Shown: piece by piece, positions 35,739 to 44,153 of the stretch | Layout of the letters: each line of letters opens with the position of its first letter | Numbering within the stretch: position 1 is the stretch's first letter | From: Bradyrhizobium sp. CCGB12 | Lineage (GTDB): Bacteria > Pseudomonadota > Alphaproteobacteria > Rhizobiales > Xanthobacteraceae | DNA: 64,000 bases | NCBI RefSeq assembly: GCF_024199845.1 | Contig: NZ_JANADO010000001.1 | Location: forward strand, 8,792,001-8,856,000 | Direction: 5' to 3' | Notes under the pieces: generated by a model | What the model saw: only the letters and a program-made list of their open reading frames with translations | Told to the model about the DNA's origin: nothing | Database searches by the model: none | Position numbers and translations under genes: made by a program

Positions 35739-36980
35739 ATGCCTCTCTCATTGCTCAAGTACGGGCTGAAACGCGACTACGTTCCGCACCGCGAGATTCC
35801 TGCTACGCCTGATCTGAAGCGCCGCTATGATGTGGTCATCATTGGCGGCGGCGGGCATGGCCTGGCGGCTGCCCACTACCTCTCCAAGTATCATGGCATC
35901 CGGGACGTTGCCGTTCTGGAAAAGGGCTACCTTGCCGGGGGCAATACGGCTCGCAATACGACTACGATCCGTTCGAACTACATCACGAACCAGTCGATAC
36001 GCTTCTACAAGGAGGCCGTTTCACTTTACGAAGACATGTCGCATGAATTGAATTTCAACGTCATGTTTTCGCAGCGCGGCCAGCTCACGCTTGCGCATTC
36101 CGAGGCGACCCTTCGATCCTTCCATCTGCGCGCCGAGATGGGCAAGCACCATGGCACGCGGATCGCGGTGGTGGATCCGCGGCAGGTGAAGGAGATCTGC
36201 CCTCATCTCAATATGGATGAAGGCGGCCAGCACGAGGTTCTCGGCGGCCTCTGGCACGAGGACGGCGGCACGGCACGCCATGACGCCGTCGCATGGGGCT
36301 ACGCGGCGCAGGCCGCCGGCCGAGGTGTGGAAATCCACCAACGGACCGAGGTGCTTGGTTTCGACACGACCGGCGACAGGGTGTCGGCCATCAGAACCAG
36401 CCGCGGAACGGTGAGCGTCGGGCACGTCATCCAGGCCGCGGGCGGAGCCAATCAGCATGTCGCGAAACTGGCTGGCATCGATATGCCCATTCGTTGCTTC
36501 CCGTTGCAGGCGATGGTGACACAGCCGCTGAAGCCGTTCCTGCACACGCTGGTATCTTCAGCAAATCTGCATACGTATCTCGTGCAGTCGTCCCGCGGCG
36601 AAATCGTCATCGGCGGCGGTTCGGATCCGTATCAATTAATTTCGACGCGCTCGACGCTGGATCTCAAGGAACAGCTCGCTCACGGCGCGGTGCAGCTTTT
36701 CCCCTTCCTCCATAACGTGAAGCTGCTGAGGCAGTGGGCCGGCATCACCGACATGACACCGGACTACACGCCGATCATGGGCGCTAGTCCGCTTAGGAAC
36801 TACTGGCTCGATTGCGGCTGGGGTACCTGGGGCTTCAAGGCAACGCCCGTCGCCGGAAAATACATGGCCGACACCGTCGCCAACGAACGGGTCGCGGACA
36901 TTCTGCTTCCGTTCAGTCTGGGCCGCTTCGAGACGATGGCTCTCATCAATGAAATGGGTGCTACGGCGGCAAGCCACTAG
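35739..36980 (+). CDS. soxB: sarcosine oxidase beta subunit
   Basis: A 413-residue FAD protein of the heterotetrameric sarcosine oxidase. Near the N-terminus it has the FAD motif VVIIGGGGHGLAAAHYLSKY (GGGGHG at 36-41), then GGNTARNTTTIRSNY, where the covalent FMN and FAD sites of this subunit lie, and WAGITDMTPDYTPIMG near the end. The beta subunit oxidises the N-methyl group of sarcosine. It is followed by soxD, soxA and soxG in the standard B-D-A-G order, so this is a complete oxidase operon. Confidence 0.93.
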   Translation: MPLSLLKYGLKRDYVPHREIPATPDLKRRYDVVIIGGGGHGLAAAHYLSKYHGIRDVAVLEKGYLAGGNTARNTTTIRSNYITNQSIRFYKEAVSLYEDMSHELNFNVMFSQRGQLTLAHSEATLRSFHLRAEMGKHHGTRIAVVDPRQVKEICPHLNMDEGGQHEVLGGLWHEDGGTARHDAVAWGYAAQAAGRGVEIHQRTEVLGFDTTGDRVSAIRTSRGTVSVGHVIQAAGGANQHVAKLAGIDMPIRCFPLQAMVTQPLKPFLHTLVSSANLHTYLVQSSRGEIVIGGGSDPYQLISTRSTLDLKEQLAHGAVQLFPFLHNVKLLRQWAGITDMTPDYTPIMGASPLRNYWLDCGWGTWGFKATPVAGKYMADTVANERVADILLPFSLGRFETMALINEMGATAASH

Positions 36981-36990
36981 GATCTGTTGC

Positions 36991-37266
36991 ATGAAAATCA
37001 TGAATTGTCCTCTGAACGGGGCACGAAACATCAGCGAGTTCACCTGCTTCGGGCCGGTTCACGACGCCATCGATGCGCAATCGGTCGGCGATGCCGCCTG
37101 GTCTCACTACTTGTTCTATCAGGAGAACAAGGCCGGAATCATTCGCGAGTGGTGGCGACACACACCCTCGAACTACTACTTCATCGCCGAACGACACACC
37201 GTCACCGACGAAATCATCGCGACCTACAGCGCGAGCGAGCTTTCGCGCATCGAGAACAAGTCATGA
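36991..37266 (+). CDS. soxD: sarcosine oxidase delta subunit
   Basis: A 91-residue small subunit with the family pattern CPLNGARNISEF, then YLFYQENKAGIIREWWRHTP and YYFIAERHTVTDEI. The Cys and His residues bind the structural zinc of SoxD. The ATG at 36991 lies 10 bp after the soxB stop. Its own stop overlaps the soxA start (ATGA), so the subunits are made in coupled amounts. Confidence 0.92.
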   Translation: MKIMNCPLNGARNISEFTCFGPVHDAIDAQSVGDAAWSHYLFYQENKAGIIREWWRHTPSNYYFIAERHTVTDEIIATYSASELSRIENKS

Positions 37267-40157
37267 TTCCGCGTTTGCCCCTGCCATATGGGACCCGTAT
37301 CGATCGAGGCCAGGTCCTGACCTTCAAATTCGAAGGCAGGACATTTCGTGGGCTCTCCGGCGATTCCATAGCAAGCGCGCTCGTTGCCTCGGGGCAGTGG
37401 CTTATCTCGCGGTCATTCAAATATCACAGGCCCCGAAGCGTCATGACTATGGCGGGGCAGGATGCCAATACTCTGGTCCAAGTCGAAGGAGAGCCTAACG
37501 TTCTGGCTGACGTCCATCCTCTCCGCGAGGGCCTCGAAGCGACAGCCCAGAATGTGAACGGGTCGCTCGAAAAGGATCGCGACGCGCTTCTCGATCGGCT
37601 TGGACGGTTTATGCCGGTCGGCTTCTACTACCGGACTTTTTTTGGCCCGGGCAAGAACAGCTGGCTCCGGCTCTGGGAGCCGCTCATCAGGAAAAAAGCG
37701 GGCCTCGGCAGGGTTGATACGTCGGCTCCCCGCGGCCGTTACGAAAAGCAGAACCTGTTCTACGACGTCATGGTCGTCGGTGGCGGCCCGGCTGGCCTTT
37801 CAGCTGCGATCGAGGCCGCAGAGGCGGGTGCGCGCGTCCTCGTGGTGGACGAGAACCCCGAGCTCGGCGGGTCCCTGACTTATGCGCGGTTCGACGACAA
37901 GCCTGAAGCCACCGCGCTGTTGCTGCGCGATTTGAGGCAGCAGATCAAAGCGCATCCCGGCATCAAGGTTTTCACGAATGCCGTGGCGAACGGCTGGTAT
38001 GCCGACAATTGGATTCCTGTCATCACGGCGAACCGGTTGTATAAGGTTCGCGCGAAGGAGGTCATCCTTTGCACCGGCTCGCTCGATCAACCGGTTCCGT
38101 TTCGCAATAACGACCTTCCCGGAATCGTGCTCGGATCGGCCGTACAGCGACTGATGCGGCACTACGCGGTGAAGCCGGGCCAACGCGCGGTGGTCTTCGC
38201 CGGCAACCGGGACGGCTACCGGACGGCGCTGGATCTCGTGGAAGCCGGTGTCGAAGTGGCTGCGGTAGTCGATCCCCGCGCCACGCAGCAACACGGTTCA
38301 TTCGCGGCACAGCTCGAGACAAAAGGCGTGCGGATCATCCTCACCGCCAAAATAGCGGAGGCTGCGGGCACCGCGGGCAACAAGCATCTCAAGGCCGTCG
38401 GGATTGCACGCGCGGATGCGGATATGCCCGAGTGGATCGACTGCGACCTTCTGTCGATGTCCTGCGCCTATACTCCGACCTATCAGCTCGCTTTGCAGGC
38501 GGGTGCGAAATTGAGCTATGACGATGGCACGGCACAGTTTACGCTCACCAACGTGCCCGCGCATCTGACGCTTGCCGGATCGGTCGCGGGCAATTTCTCC
38601 CTTCGCTCTGTTCTGGCGGCGGGACGCAAGGCAGGCGGGGCGGCCGCGCAGGCGCTAGGTCTTGCTACACGTGAAGTCGAAGTGCCCGAAGACGAGGAGC
38701 GAAGCCTCAGCAGCCTTGAGCTTCCCATTGTCGGACATTCCAAGGGGCGTGATTTCGTCGATTTCGACGAGGATCTCCAGGTCAAGGACATTGAGAACGC
38801 GGTTCGCACCGGCTACGACGAGCTTGAGCTCGTCAAGCGCTTCTCGACGGTCGGAATGGGGCCGTCGCAAGGCCGTCATTCGGCTCTCGCCACGGCGCGC
38901 ATCGTGGCGCATGCCACCAAGCGCAAGGTCGCCGATATCGGCGTCACGACATCGCGCCCGCCATTCGGCCCCGAAAAGCTCGGGCTCCTCGCAGGAATTC
39001 AACAAAGCCGCTATCGTTACACGTCGGTCCATCATCGCCACGTTGAGGCCGGTGCGAAGATGACGCCGGTGGGCGCGTGGTGGCGCCCGTTGTATTACGG
39101 CGACCAAGGTTCTGTTGATGCACGGATCGTTGATGAGGTGAACCTCGTCAGGCAGCGCGTCGGCGTGCTTGACGTTTCGACCCTTGGCAAGATCGAATTG
39201 CGCGGACCGGACGCCGGGCTGCTGCTCGATCGCTTCTGTTCGATGAATTACGCCAAGCAGCCCGTCGGCAGGGTCCGATACTGTCTGACGCTGAACGAGA
39301 TGGGAACAGTCATCGACGATGGCGTCGCCTTCAGGGTCGCTGAGGATCACTACTACGTCACGGCAACGACCGGTGGGGTGGACCGCATCTATGCGGACAT
39401 GTGCTGGCAGAACGTTCAATGGGGACTCGACGTTGACATCCACAACGTAACAGCCGGCTTCGCGGCCTTTAACCTCACCGGACCGCTTGCCCGACAAGTT
39501 CTCGAGGCGGCAGGAGGTATGGATGTCTCGTCCGAAGGACTGCCCTTCCTGGGCGGGCGCATCGGCCGGGTCGCGAACTGTCCCGTCCGCATCATGCGCA
39601 TTGGCTACTCCGGCGAACTGAGCTTCGAACTGCACACGCCTCAATCCTATGGTGAGGCCTTGTGGGATGCTCTGATGGAAGCCGGCAAGCCGCTGGGACT
39701 TCGACCCTACGGCCTGGAAGCGTCGCGAATCCTGCGTCTGGAGAAGGGGCACATCATCATCGGTCAGGATACCGATGCCGTCAGCACCGCGGACGAACTG
39801 GGAATGGCGTGGGCGCTGGCGATGAAGAAACCCTTCTTCATCGGCAAGAGGTCGACCGAATTGCTTCGCCATCTTCCTGCCAGGCGTCGCCTGGTTGGGT
39901 TCGAGCTTCCATCGTCCGAGCAAGACAGGCCGGATGAAGCATGCCTCGTCCTGGAGCAAGGCGAGGCGGTTGGTCACGTCACGTCGACCTGCCTGTCGCC
40001 GACGCTGGGGAAATGGATTGGTCTCGCCTTCGTGCCGGCCGATCTGTCCGAGCAGGGCAGAAGCTTGCTGATCAAAACGCGGAAGGGCGCGCAATTGCGA
40101 GCTCGCATTGTCTCTCCGCACTTCTTCGATCCCGAAAACAAGCGGCAGGAAATCTGA
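37263..40157 (+). CDS. soxA: sarcosine oxidase alpha subunit (THF-binding)
   Basis: A 964-residue alpha subunit. The N-terminal 2Fe-2S-like fold comes first (TFKFEGRTFRGLSGDSIASA). An NAD/FAD disulfide-oxidoreductase domain follows (MVVGGGPAGLSAAIEAAEAG near residue 165). From about residue 600 there is a C-terminal aminomethyltransferase (GcvT) domain with LGKIELRGPDAGLLLDRF, GYSGELSFELH and RLEKGHIIIGQDTD. The GcvT part takes the formaldehyde equivalent from sarcosine onto tetrahydrofolate, giving 5,10-methylene-THF. This links directly to folD and purU at the end of the cluster. ATGA overlap with soxD fixes the start. Confidence 0.93.
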   Translation: MIPRLPLPYGTRIDRGQVLTFKFEGRTFRGLSGDSIASALVASGQWLISRSFKYHRPRSVMTMAGQDANTLVQVEGEPNVLADVHPLREGLEATAQNVNGSLEKDRDALLDRLGRFMPVGFYYRTFFGPGKNSWLRLWEPLIRKKAGLGRVDTSAPRGRYEKQNLFYDVMVVGGGPAGLSAAIEAAEAGARVLVVDENPELGGSLTYARFDDKPEATALLLRDLRQQIKAHPGIKVFTNAVANGWYADNWIPVITANRLYKVRAKEVILCTGSLDQPVPFRNNDLPGIVLGSAVQRLMRHYAVKPGQRAVVFAGNRDGYRTALDLVEAGVEVAAVVDPRATQQHGSFAAQLETKGVRIILTAKIAEAAGTAGNKHLKAVGIARADADMPEWIDCDLLSMSCAYTPTYQLALQAGAKLSYDDGTAQFTLTNVPAHLTLAGSVAGNFSLRSVLAAGRKAGGAAAQALGLATREVEVPEDEERSLSSLELPIVGHSKGRDFVDFDEDLQVKDIENAVRTGYDELELVKRFSTVGMGPSQGRHSALATARIVAHATKRKVADIGVTTSRPPFGPEKLGLLAGIQQSRYRYTSVHHRHVEAGAKMTPVGAWWRPLYYGDQGSVDARIVDEVNLVRQRVGVLDVSTLGKIELRGPDAGLLLDRFCSMNYAKQPVGRVRYCLTLNEMGTVIDDGVAFRVAEDHYYVTATTGGVDRIYADMCWQNVQWGLDVDIHNVTAGFAAFNLTGPLARQVLEAAGGMDVSSEGLPFLGGRIGRVANCPVRIMRIGYSGELSFELHTPQSYGEALWDALMEAGKPLGLRPYGLEASRILRLEKGHIIIGQDTDAVSTADELGMAWALAMKKPFFIGKRSTELLRHLPARRRLVGFELPSSEQDRPDEACLVLEQGEAVGHVTSTCLSPTLGKWIGLAFVPADLSEQGRSLLIKTRKGAQLRARIVSPHFFDPENKRQEI

Positions 40158-40158
40158 T

Positions 40159-40806
40159 ATGGCTGTGACCGCGACAGGTCGGCGGACGCCGCTCGGCGAT
40201 TTATACGCCGAACACCCGGACGGCGTTCCGTCCTCCATCGATGGGACACTTGTCCGGACGACGATCGTGCCTGAAGGGGACGGTGACGGATCAATCCACC
40301 TGCTGGATCTGACCCGGTATGCCCGCTTCGGTATCAAGGGCAAAGGCGCCAGCGATTGGCTGAGGTCCAAGGCGATCGCGTTGCCGGAGCCGGTCAATAT
40401 GCTTGCCCCGCTTGCGTCGCGAAGGCTCGACCTGATTCGTCTTGGAGCCGAAGATTATCTGGTCCTGCCCCAGTCCGTCGGGCAGTCGGCATCCCTGGTT
40501 GCGTTGCGGTCGGAATGGGAATCCGACGGACGCGAGCGCAAAGGCTTCAATGCCTGGCGAGAAGAGGTCTGGGCATGGTTCCACATTCATGGAGCCAACG
40601 TGGCGGATTTCCTCGCAAAGACATGCCCTGTCGATCTGAGCGCCGATCGATTGCCGCTATGGCGTGTAGTGCAGACCCGTGTGGCGCAGATGGACTGCAT
40701 CCTCGCACGTACTGACCGTACTAACGATCACGGCTTCGACTTGTTCTTCGATGTGGCCTCGGCAAATTACATGATGTCGAGCCTGAAGGAATTGGACGCC
40801 ACGTAA
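40159..40806 (+). CDS. soxG: sarcosine oxidase gamma subunit
   Basis: A 215-residue gamma subunit. The most conserved visible stretch is VWAWFHIHGANVADFLAKTC followed by VAQMDCILART, as expected for SoxG, a GcvT-like partner needed for assembly. The ATG at 40159 lies 1 bp after the soxA stop. It converges with the LysR regulator, separated by 19 bp. Confidence 0.88.
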   Translation: MAVTATGRRTPLGDLYAEHPDGVPSSIDGTLVRTTIVPEGDGDGSIHLLDLTRYARFGIKGKGASDWLRSKAIALPEPVNMLAPLASRRLDLIRLGAEDYLVLPQSVGQSASLVALRSEWESDGRERKGFNAWREEVWAWFHIHGANVADFLAKTCPVDLSADRLPLWRVVQTRVAQMDCILARTDRTNDHGFDLFFDVASANYMMSSLKELDAT

Positions 40807-40825
40807 CTGAGCTGCAAGATCAAAT

Positions 40826-41722
40826 CTACGGTGTCGGCGTTCCACTTTTGAATTCCTGCTTGAGCCAATCAAAAACCTTGTGCGCGGGATGCCACGAAGG
40901 TTTGTCGGGCGAACCGGTGAGTGCGAGGCAGAGCGTGGTCTGGACCTTGGCCTTGCTCCAGGTCGCAAGACGTCCATCCTTCAGATACGGCTCGCAATAG
41001 GACGAATAGGTAACGACGAAGCCGAGGTTCTGGGCCGCTGCCTCGAGTGCGGTCGCGGAATTGTCCACCTTCAACGCGGGAACGTCGCCGTCCAGATTGA
41101 GACCCAGCTTGGTCGCCCAGCGCTGCCAGACATTGTGTCGACCTTGAACGAAGATCTTCCTCGATGAGTCCAGCACGTCTTGCAGCGCCGTCGTGGAAAG
41201 CGAGCCAATGAGTGCCGGCGCGCAGACCAGCTCCAGGGTTTCATTGGGCAAGTGAGGGGTGTCGGCGTCGAGCTCCGAGGCGTCGCGAACTTCTACGACG
41301 ATGTCAGCCAATTCAGCGTTCGGGTCAGTCCAGATCGCACTATTCAGACGAATCTCGACATTCGGATTTTGGCTCAGAAAGCCATCGAGCCGGGAGGCAA
41401 GCCATAGACTAACGAATGAGAGGGGAGCCGATAAGGTCACGGTGCGAGGTACATCCTTGCCACGCAGCCCCTCGGTTGCTGCAGCTGCGAGATTCAAGGC
41501 CTCAGCTACACCCGGAAGGTAGGCTTCGCCCACCTCGGACAGTTGCAGTCCATTTTGCCTGCGTACGAACAGTTGCCGCGAAAGGTAGGATTCCAGCCCG
41601 CGGACACGCTGACTGACTGCGGCTTGTGTGCAATTCAACTCCTTTGCGGCTTCCGTGAAGCTCAGATGCCGCGCTGCGGCCTCGAACGCCTGAAGCCCGC
41701 TCAGAGGTGGCAAGTTTCTCAT
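40826..41722 (-). CDS. LysR-family (GcvA-like) regulator
   Basis: A 298-residue LTTR. The N-terminal winged HTH begins MRNLPPLSGLQAFEAAARHL, then LSFTEAAKELNCTQAAVSQR and LESYLSRQLFVRR, the GcvA-type signature. The effector domain follows. GcvA-like regulators often control glycine or one-carbon genes, matching the sox/fol content of the cluster. It is divergent from the aminotransferase at 41910 across a 187-bp gap and convergent with soxG, so it probably controls both flanks. Effector unknown; sarcosine, glycine or the imported amide are candidates. Confidence 0.9.
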   Translation of the reverse strand: MRNLPPLSGLQAFEAAARHLSFTEAAKELNCTQAAVSQRVRGLESYLSRQLFVRRQNGLQLSEVGEAYLPGVAEALNLAAAATEGLRGKDVPRTVTLSAPLSFVSLWLASRLDGFLSQNPNVEIRLNSAIWTDPNAELADIVVEVRDASELDADTPHLPNETLELVCAPALIGSLSTTALQDVLDSSRKIFVQGRHNVWQRWATKLGLNLDGDVPALKVDNSATALEAAAQNLGFVVTYSSYCEPYLKDGRLATWSKAKVQTTLCLALTGSPDKPSWHPAHKVFDWLKQEFKSGTPTP

Positions 41723-41909
41723 TCAAAACGCCGCCAAATGAAAACAGGGTCACTGAGCCAGTTTTTATTTCTTGGAGCGTAATCAAGCAAGTACTACCGA
41801 TTAAGGGATGGGTTGATCCCCGCGGCAACAAGGGCCCACGTACTCGAGCGTGCACTGCCCAACTAGCAGTCAGCGGTTGGTGGATCAATGGGCAAACGGT
41901 GGCGAGCGT

Positions 41910-43151
41910 ATGATGAATTCGATCCAGAGAAAATTCGCCGAGCTTGCAACCGAAAATGCTCCAGGTCAGGAGGTTCGGCTGACCACACCCACCTCTGATG
42001 GTGCCCTGCTCGGCGGTGTGATCGAAGGCAGGCCGGTCGACTTTTCTCACGGCGACGTAGATGCGTTTTTGCCGGCCCCAGGGGCGCTCGACGCGTTTCT
42101 GGAAGGGTATCGCCGCGGAGGATCCCAAGCCTATACCGAGTATCTTGGCGATGCCGCGGTTCGCGATGCCGTTGCGGAGCGGCTGGGGATCTTTACCGGA
42201 GCGCGCCTTTCGGCTGATGAGGATCTGATCGTGACGCCCGGAACGCAGGGCGCTCTGTTTCTGGCTATGGGAGCGACCGTCGCCTCGGGAACGAAGGTCG
42301 CCGTGGTCGAGCCTGACTATTTCGCCAATCGGAAACTGGTCCGCTTCTTTGACGGTGTCCTTGTCCCGATCGAGATGGACTATCTCGGGACGGCTGGGCG
42401 GGCGGGTTTGAACCTTGAACAGCTCGAGGCGGCATTCAGGGATGGGGCCCGTGTTCTCGTCTTCTCTAATCCCAATAATCCCACCGGCGTCGTCTACTCG
42501 GATGACGAGATTGACGCGATTGCCCGGCTCGCCGGCAAGTACGGCGCGACGGTCATCGTCGACCAACTCTACTCGCGGCTACTTTACGCGGGGCAGTCGT
42601 ATAGTCATCTGCGGACCAAATCGGTCGCCCGCGAAAATCTGATCACGATTAGTGGGCCGTCAAAGACCGAGTCGCTCAGCGGCTTTCGCCTTGGCGTGGC
42701 TTTCGGATCAGCGTCGGTCATCGAGCGCATGGCCAAGCTGCAAGCTATCGTTTCGCTGCGCGCGGCTGGCTATAGCCAGGCCGTTCTGAACGTCTGGCTT
42801 GCCGAACCGGAAGAGTGGATGCGTGATCGCATTCAGCGACATCAGGCAATCCGCGATGATTTGGTCGCCATCCTGCGTCAGGTTGACGGGCTTGAGCTGC
42901 GAAAGCCAGAGGCCGGAAGCTATTTGTTTCCAAGACTCCCCGAGTTGACGATCAGCGCGATCGATTTCGTCCGCGCATTGCGGTTGCAGGCCGGCGTCAC
43001 CGTGACGCCGGGAGCGGAGTTCGGTCCCAACAGTTTCGGAAGCATCCGGTTCAATTATTCGCAGGATCACGCAGCCGCTGTCGCTGCGGTGAATCGGGTC
43101 GCTGCGATGATTGAGCGATATCGTGTTCGACGTGTTGCGCGGAGTGCGTAG
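41910..43151 (+). CDS. class I/II PLP aminotransferase
   Basis: A 413-residue fold-type I enzyme. Landmarks are YTEYLGDAAVRDAVAERLG, VTPGTQGALFLAMGA, FSNPNNPTGVVYSDDEID and the PLP lysine in TISGPSKTESLSGFRLG. I take the ATG at 41910, with GGCGAGC upstream. It opens the second rightward operon and is followed after 60 bp by an aspartate-dehydrogenase-like gene. The pair suggests handling of an amino-dicarboxylate or transfer of the nitrogen released by the pathway, but the amino donor is not readable. Confidence 0.85.
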   Translation: MMNSIQRKFAELATENAPGQEVRLTTPTSDGALLGGVIEGRPVDFSHGDVDAFLPAPGALDAFLEGYRRGGSQAYTEYLGDAAVRDAVAERLGIFTGARLSADEDLIVTPGTQGALFLAMGATVASGTKVAVVEPDYFANRKLVRFFDGVLVPIEMDYLGTAGRAGLNLEQLEAAFRDGARVLVFSNPNNPTGVVYSDDEIDAIARLAGKYGATVIVDQLYSRLLYAGQSYSHLRTKSVARENLITISGPSKTESLSGFRLGVAFGSASVIERMAKLQAIVSLRAAGYSQAVLNVWLAEPEEWMRDRIQRHQAIRDDLVAILRQVDGLELRKPEAGSYLFPRLPELTISAIDFVRALRLQAGVTVTPGAEFGPNSFGSIRFNYSQDHAAAVAAVNRVAAMIERYRVRRVARSA

Positions 43152-43211
43152 TCAGATCAACAAAAATGGGCACCCAGCCGGGCTGTCCCTTCGTACCGAC
43201 GGTTACTCGTG

Positions 43212-43988
43212 ATGAAGTATCGCAAGGTTGGCATCATCGGCGCGGGCTTGATCGGAAGATCCGTCTACAACGAGGTTTGTCGTTCCGAGGTTGCCGAAGT
43301 GGCCTATGTACTCGTGTCCGGCAAGAAGAGCGCTTCCCATCGCGAAGTCGAAGGCATAGATCCGGCATTGTTGGTGTCCGATCTCGACGAGGCAATGGCG
43401 CAGCCGGTAGACCTTGTGGTCGAAGCGGCCCACGCTGACGTGCTGGCGGCCGTCGCGCCGCGCGTGCTGGCGTCTTCCGATCTTTGCGGGTTCAGCTGCT
43501 CCGCCTTTGCCAGGCCCGACGTCGAGCGTGCCGTCGCAGAGAGTTGCCGTGCGAACGGCACGCAGTTCTTTCTGCCTCACGGTGCGATCCTGGGACTTGA
43601 TGGTTTCGTTGATGGCCGCGACTGCATCGAAGACGTCACGATAACCACGACAAAGCGTGCCACGGGTCTTGGCTTTGAAAGCGACATCTCCGGCGTCGTG
43701 TTCGAGGGAAGCGCCCGAGAGGCCTGTCAGAAATTCCCGAGAAACGTGAACGTGCATGCCGCTATCGCAATCGCGGGCATCGGCTTTGATCGAACCAAAA
43801 GCATAGTTGCAGCGAAGCCTGATACCGAAGAGATGCGTCATCGTATTCAAGTTTCGGGACAGGGTTTCGCTTGGGATTTTTCGGTCACATCGCGCTCTCT
43901 TGGCGGGGTGACGGGGGCTTACACTCCCAAGTCAGCTGCGGGATCGGTGCGGCGTATTCTGGTGTCCAGCGGCATCGTCAACAGCTGA
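43212..43988 (+). CDS. aspartate-dehydrogenase-domain (DUF108) oxidoreductase
   Basis: A 258-residue protein. The Rossmann start is KVGIIGAGLIGRSV, with VVEAAHADVLAAVAPRVLAS and GAILGLDGFVDG. Near the middle is NVNVHAAIAIAGIGFD, where the catalytic His of L-aspartate dehydrogenase lies. This family reversibly forms iminosuccinate from aspartate with NAD(P). In this cluster it could reduce an imino acid to an amino acid or, paired with the dehydratase-family gene at 51933, act on hydroxyaspartate-derived iminosuccinate. I prefer ATG 43212 to the GTG one codon earlier. Confidence 0.82.
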   Translation: MKYRKVGIIGAGLIGRSVYNEVCRSEVAEVAYVLVSGKKSASHREVEGIDPALLVSDLDEAMAQPVDLVVEAAHADVLAAVAPRVLASSDLCGFSCSAFARPDVERAVAESCRANGTQFFLPHGAILGLDGFVDGRDCIEDVTITTTKRATGLGFESDISGVVFEGSAREACQKFPRNVNVHAAIAIAGIGFDRTKSIVAAKPDTEEMRHRIQVSGQGFAWDFSVTSRSLGGVTGAYTPKSAAGSVRRILVSSGIVNS

Positions 43989-43996
43989 GAGGCACG

Positions 43997-44134
43997 ATGG
44001 CAATTTCTTCGACAGGCACGCGAAACGGTACTCAAGCTCTAGCTGGCCTGACTGGACCGTTTTCGATCGGCGTGCGTTCCAAGCGGCGTCTATGGATAGG
44101 CGCTGTGACGATTCAGGTATTCAAGTCCAGGTAG
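43997..44134 (+). CDS. short frame between aspDH-like gene and hyuA
   Basis: A 45-residue frame (MAISSTGTRNGTQALAGLTG, then a basic tail RSKRRLWIGAVTIQVFKSR). GAGAGG precedes the ATG. It could be a small protein, a leader or a truncated gene; there is no recognised family. The gap it fills is otherwise empty. Confidence 0.25.
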   Translation: MAISSTGTRNGTQALAGLTGPFSIGVRSKRRLWIGAVTIQVFKSR

Positions 44135-44153
44135 GTGGATAGGCAGGCCGACA

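Noticed and set aside
43997..44134. Fragment of another transporter gene before hyuA
   Set aside because: The 45-residue frame has no clear transmembrane or family signal; listed only as a doubtful small ORF.
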